Shown: piece after piece, positions 17,082 through 18,700 of the stretch | Numbering within the stretch: the first letter of the stretch is position 1 | Layout: every line of letters starts with the position of its first letter | Assembly (NCBI GenBank): GCA_030266525.1 | Contig: JAJDIC010000039.1 | Location: 1 to 18,700 of the forward strand | From: Desulfovibrio sp. OttesenSCG-928-G15 | GTDB taxonomy: Bacteria > Desulfobacterota > Desulfovibrionia > Desulfovibrionales > Desulfovibrionaceae | DNA length: 18,700 nucleotides | Reading direction: 5' to 3' | Notes under the pieces: generated by a model | The model's input: only the letters and a program-made list of their open reading frames with translations | The model's database searches: none | What the model was told of the DNA's origin: nothing | Made by a program: the position numbers and the translations under genes

Positions 17082-17210
17082 TTACCTGAAGTTGATTTTG
17101 CTCCTGAAAATCTTGACTGAACAACGCCCTCTTGAGTCGCGTGGATTTTCAGCTAACAGCTTTTTTATCGCCTTGATGTGTTTAACTTCGGTGATTGCAT
17201 CTACTTTCAT
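17082..17210 (-). pseudogene. 5' stub of a tyrosine-recombinase (integrase) gene
   Basis: This frame gives 42 residues. The first 25 or so, MKVDAITEVKHIKAIKKLLA then ENPRD, read like the start of phage-type integrases whose family text is 'I.d.kkI.amK..L..nprd..Lf..GiNtGlRisDll'. After NPRD the similarity stops and the frame ends, so the catalytic domain (R, H-x-x-R, Y) is gone. The ATG at 17210 has GGAGG 5 bases upstream, an excellent site. It lies about 170 bases from repeat copy 2, the usual place for an island integrase beside its attachment site. The match is short, so the assignment rests on pattern recognition. Confidence 0.55.
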
Positions 17211-17425
17211 CGTGTCCTCCAATGAATGTTTTTGTTTCCAGCCATAGGAAAACGGACATTCAAAATTAAGAAATTCAAATTGAAATTTTAGATAGAACAA
17301 AATCTTGTATAAATCTAAGAGGATACAGTAGCCTAAAAAATAAATGTACGTTTTTAGATAAAAACAGTCTTTCCCCTGAAGGATAATATTTATGTAAAGG
17401 TGCTAAATTTAACATAAAAACAAAG
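17211..17425. other. AT-rich stretch with no gene
   Basis: Very AT-rich DNA between the integrase stub and the terminator at 17426. It should contain the old integrase promoter, but no box stands out enough to name. No frame has a credible start. Confidence 0.4.
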
Positions 17426-17458
17426 AAAAGCCGTCTGTCGTGAAGACAAACAGCCTTT
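17426..17458 (-). terminator. Intrinsic terminator, minus strand
   Basis: A 14-bp stem (arms 17426-17439 and 17445-17458, loop of 5) pairs fully only as minus-strand RNA, where three G-U wobbles occur; on the plus strand these would be A-C mismatches. The exit reads TTTTCTTTG then TTTTTA. It therefore ends a minus-strand transcript coming from the right. Confidence 0.75.
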
Positions 17459-17481
17459 CCTGAGTAACCGTCCTCGAAATA

Positions 17482-17817
17482 TCAGGATTCATGACGGATC
17501 ATGGCTCCCAATATTCCAAGGACACCAATAGAGAAAATCGGTTGCCCAATTTTAGCCCTGGTAATAGCTGTACAGGCGGTTTTCCCGCATACAGCTAAAC
17601 CCGAATGACACAAGTTTTTTTTGGAATGGTAAAAGTTTAAATGATTAATGATGGTTGTTGGCTGAAATAATGGTTTTTGCCATTCAAGACAGAATTGTTG
17701 GCTTTTCATAAGAAAATGAGGGGAGCCGGTAACGCTCATATCTATATGTGTATGCAATTTACCTATAGCGTTCTTTGATCTTTCTGGGAAATAAATATAT
17801 TTATATTTGCCTATCAT
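17482..17817 (-). CDS. Possible small hypothetical protein, 111 aa
   Basis: I do not recognise this frame and am not sure it is coding. In its favour, it ends 24 bases before a strong same-strand terminator and is the longest frame in the gap. Against it, the ribosome site is only an A-rich AAAAAGAA, and the composition (many Ile, Lys, His and Cys) looks like translated AT-rich DNA. A run of eight A on the coding strand (17613-17620) could hide a frameshift. An inverted repeat AGCTGTA/TACAGCT (17566-17572 and 17590-17596) with an inner GCGG/CCGC stem lies within it. The transcript ended by the terminator could instead be a non-coding RNA or a decayed gene. Confidence 0.3.
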   Translation of the reverse strand: MIGKYKYIYFPERSKNAIGKLHTHIDMSVTGSPHFLMKSQQFCLEWQKPLFQPTTIINHLNFYHSKKNLCHSGLAVCGKTACTAITRAKIGQPIFSIGVLGILGAMIRHES

Positions 17818-17913
17818 TTCTTTTTGTATATTTCAATAAACACTTCTGGAAGGCACTTGCCTGTTATGGTAGCGGTGCCTTGGAATATACTTTTTATCCC
17901 TCTGGCGCATTCC

Positions 17914-18636
17914 ATGCGAAGAAAAATCCTAAAAATATTGTTGGCCACCATGATAGTGACTGCAAGTGCCTTTGGTGGTCTTTATGCGTATTGCACAAAG
18001 GACATGCCGCCGATGGATGTTTTTCGTGATCCGGCAAAGCATGCGAGGCTGTTGGAAACAAAGTATCCTCTCCCGCAGGAGGGGAGTTATAACATACAGC
18101 CACTTGCCTACGAAGAAATACCCAAGCAGATCATAGATATCTTCCTTGAATCCTCAAACCCTCTATATTTTTCACGCGACGGGCATGAGTTTGGCTGTTT
18201 AAATTCGCCCGTGGACCACCTGATTAAGCTTTTTGGCACTGATTTTATTCGTTCACGTTATCTTGCGGACTACCACATCCGCTATGACATGATACGCCTG
18301 TTACGTCATAGGCTCGCATTTTCTCTGGATAAGCAGCAAATACTATGCGCCTACTTGAATACGATACAGTTGCCTGATGATGTATTCGGCATCAATGCCG
18401 GGGCTCGCTATTTTTTTAACAAAGATGCGAAGAACCTCACCTTAGCTGAAAGTGTAACACTTATGTTACTTGAACAAACAAAATGGATGAACCGCGAAAC
18501 AGTCAGCAGCAACATTAATACGCGCCGCGATAGGATTCTTAAGCGGCTCCTGGATGCGGATAGAATTACTCTTGATGCATACGATTCTGCTGTGTCAGAA
18601 AAGATTAACGTGCCAGCTATGGGTATAGTGCAGTAG
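17914..18636 (+). CDS. GT51 transglycosylase-like protein lacking part of its active site
   Basis: This 240-residue protein has the size of the monofunctional peptidoglycan transglycosylase MtgA. A signal anchor occupies residues 1-25, so the rest is periplasmic. The C-terminal half follows GT51 well: K140-QQILCAYLN motif, GINAGARYFFNKDAKNLTLAES (159-180) and RRDRIL (204-209). The N-terminal half does not. The catalytic-Glu motif EDxxFxxHxG is at best E79 in LESSNPLYFSRDG, and the GxSTxTQQ and RKxxE motifs are missing. It is probably inactive or altered. The start is uncertain: ATG 17914 has no clear ribosome site, whereas ATG 17866 has GGAAGG 12 bases upstream and would add 16 residues. It lies in the AT-rich island. 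Confidence 0.75.
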   Translation: MRRKILKILLATMIVTASAFGGLYAYCTKDMPPMDVFRDPAKHARLLETKYPLPQEGSYNIQPLAYEEIPKQIIDIFLESSNPLYFSRDGHEFGCLNSPVDHLIKLFGTDFIRSRYLADYHIRYDMIRLLRHRLAFSLDKQQILCAYLNTIQLPDDVFGINAGARYFFNKDAKNLTLAESVTLMLLEQTKWMNRETVSSNINTRRDRILKRLLDADRITLDAYDSAVSEKINVPAMGIVQ

Positions 18637-18700
18637 TCCTCTCTTCACCGTGCATCAAAAGGGTAAGCTTGCACAAACTTGTGTACGGCTTGTTTCTACG

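Overview
The window looks like chromosome of a sulfate reducer of the Desulfovibrionaceae. This rests on overall style rather than a marker gene: a large single-chain chemoreceptor with a cysteine-bearing PAS domain, a rubrerythrin-like domain fused to a VIT1 transporter, several HD and GGDEF signalling proteins, and a TRAP-type binding protein. The left 15 kb has the composition and spacing of ordinary core genome. From about 15.4 kb the sequence becomes visibly more AT-rich, gene-poor and full of broken pieces, as in a small genomic island.

Layout, left to right. A chemoreceptor (51-2462, +) converges on secA (2651-5269, -), with a 13-bp hairpin between them. Upstream of secA on the same strand is an MbfA-like ferritin/VIT1 iron transporter (5457-6323, -). 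A roughly 300-bp hairpin-rich gap bounded by CACTAGT heptamers follows, then a two-lobed HD-domain protein (6630-8018, -). Divergent from it is a soluble diguanylate cyclase (8455-9522, +), closed by an 18-bp terminator. Next come three co-directional genes: an unrecognised 162-residue protein (9762-10250), an MnmM/YtqB-family methyltransferase (10263-10955) and a small HD phosphohydrolase (11003-11530). Convergent to these is a SatP-type acetate transporter (11631-12188, -). Upstream of that, also on the minus strand, is an 840-residue protein that joins a whole APC-superfamily permease to a whole DctP-type TRAP solute-binding protein (12676-15198), followed by a 19-bp hairpin terminator.

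The right end (about 15.48-18.7 kb) is accessory. Two 79-bp direct repeats (15482-15560 and 16834-16912), each made of the 3' end of a tRNA-Ala- or tmRNA-like gene plus its terminator, bracket a GT61 glycosyltransferase. Beyond the second repeat lies a 5' stub of a tyrosine-recombinase gene with an excellent ribosome binding site, then a small doubtful ORF with a good terminator, then a transglycosylase-like (GT51) protein that has lost some of its catalytic motifs. The arrangement reads as stacked integrations at one tRNA 3' end, with the intact tRNA expected beyond the right edge.

The most unusual item is the permease-TRAP binding protein fusion. I know of no described transporter with this architecture and see no dctQ/dctM partner in the window. 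It predicts a secondary transporter that carries its own tethered periplasmic receptor.
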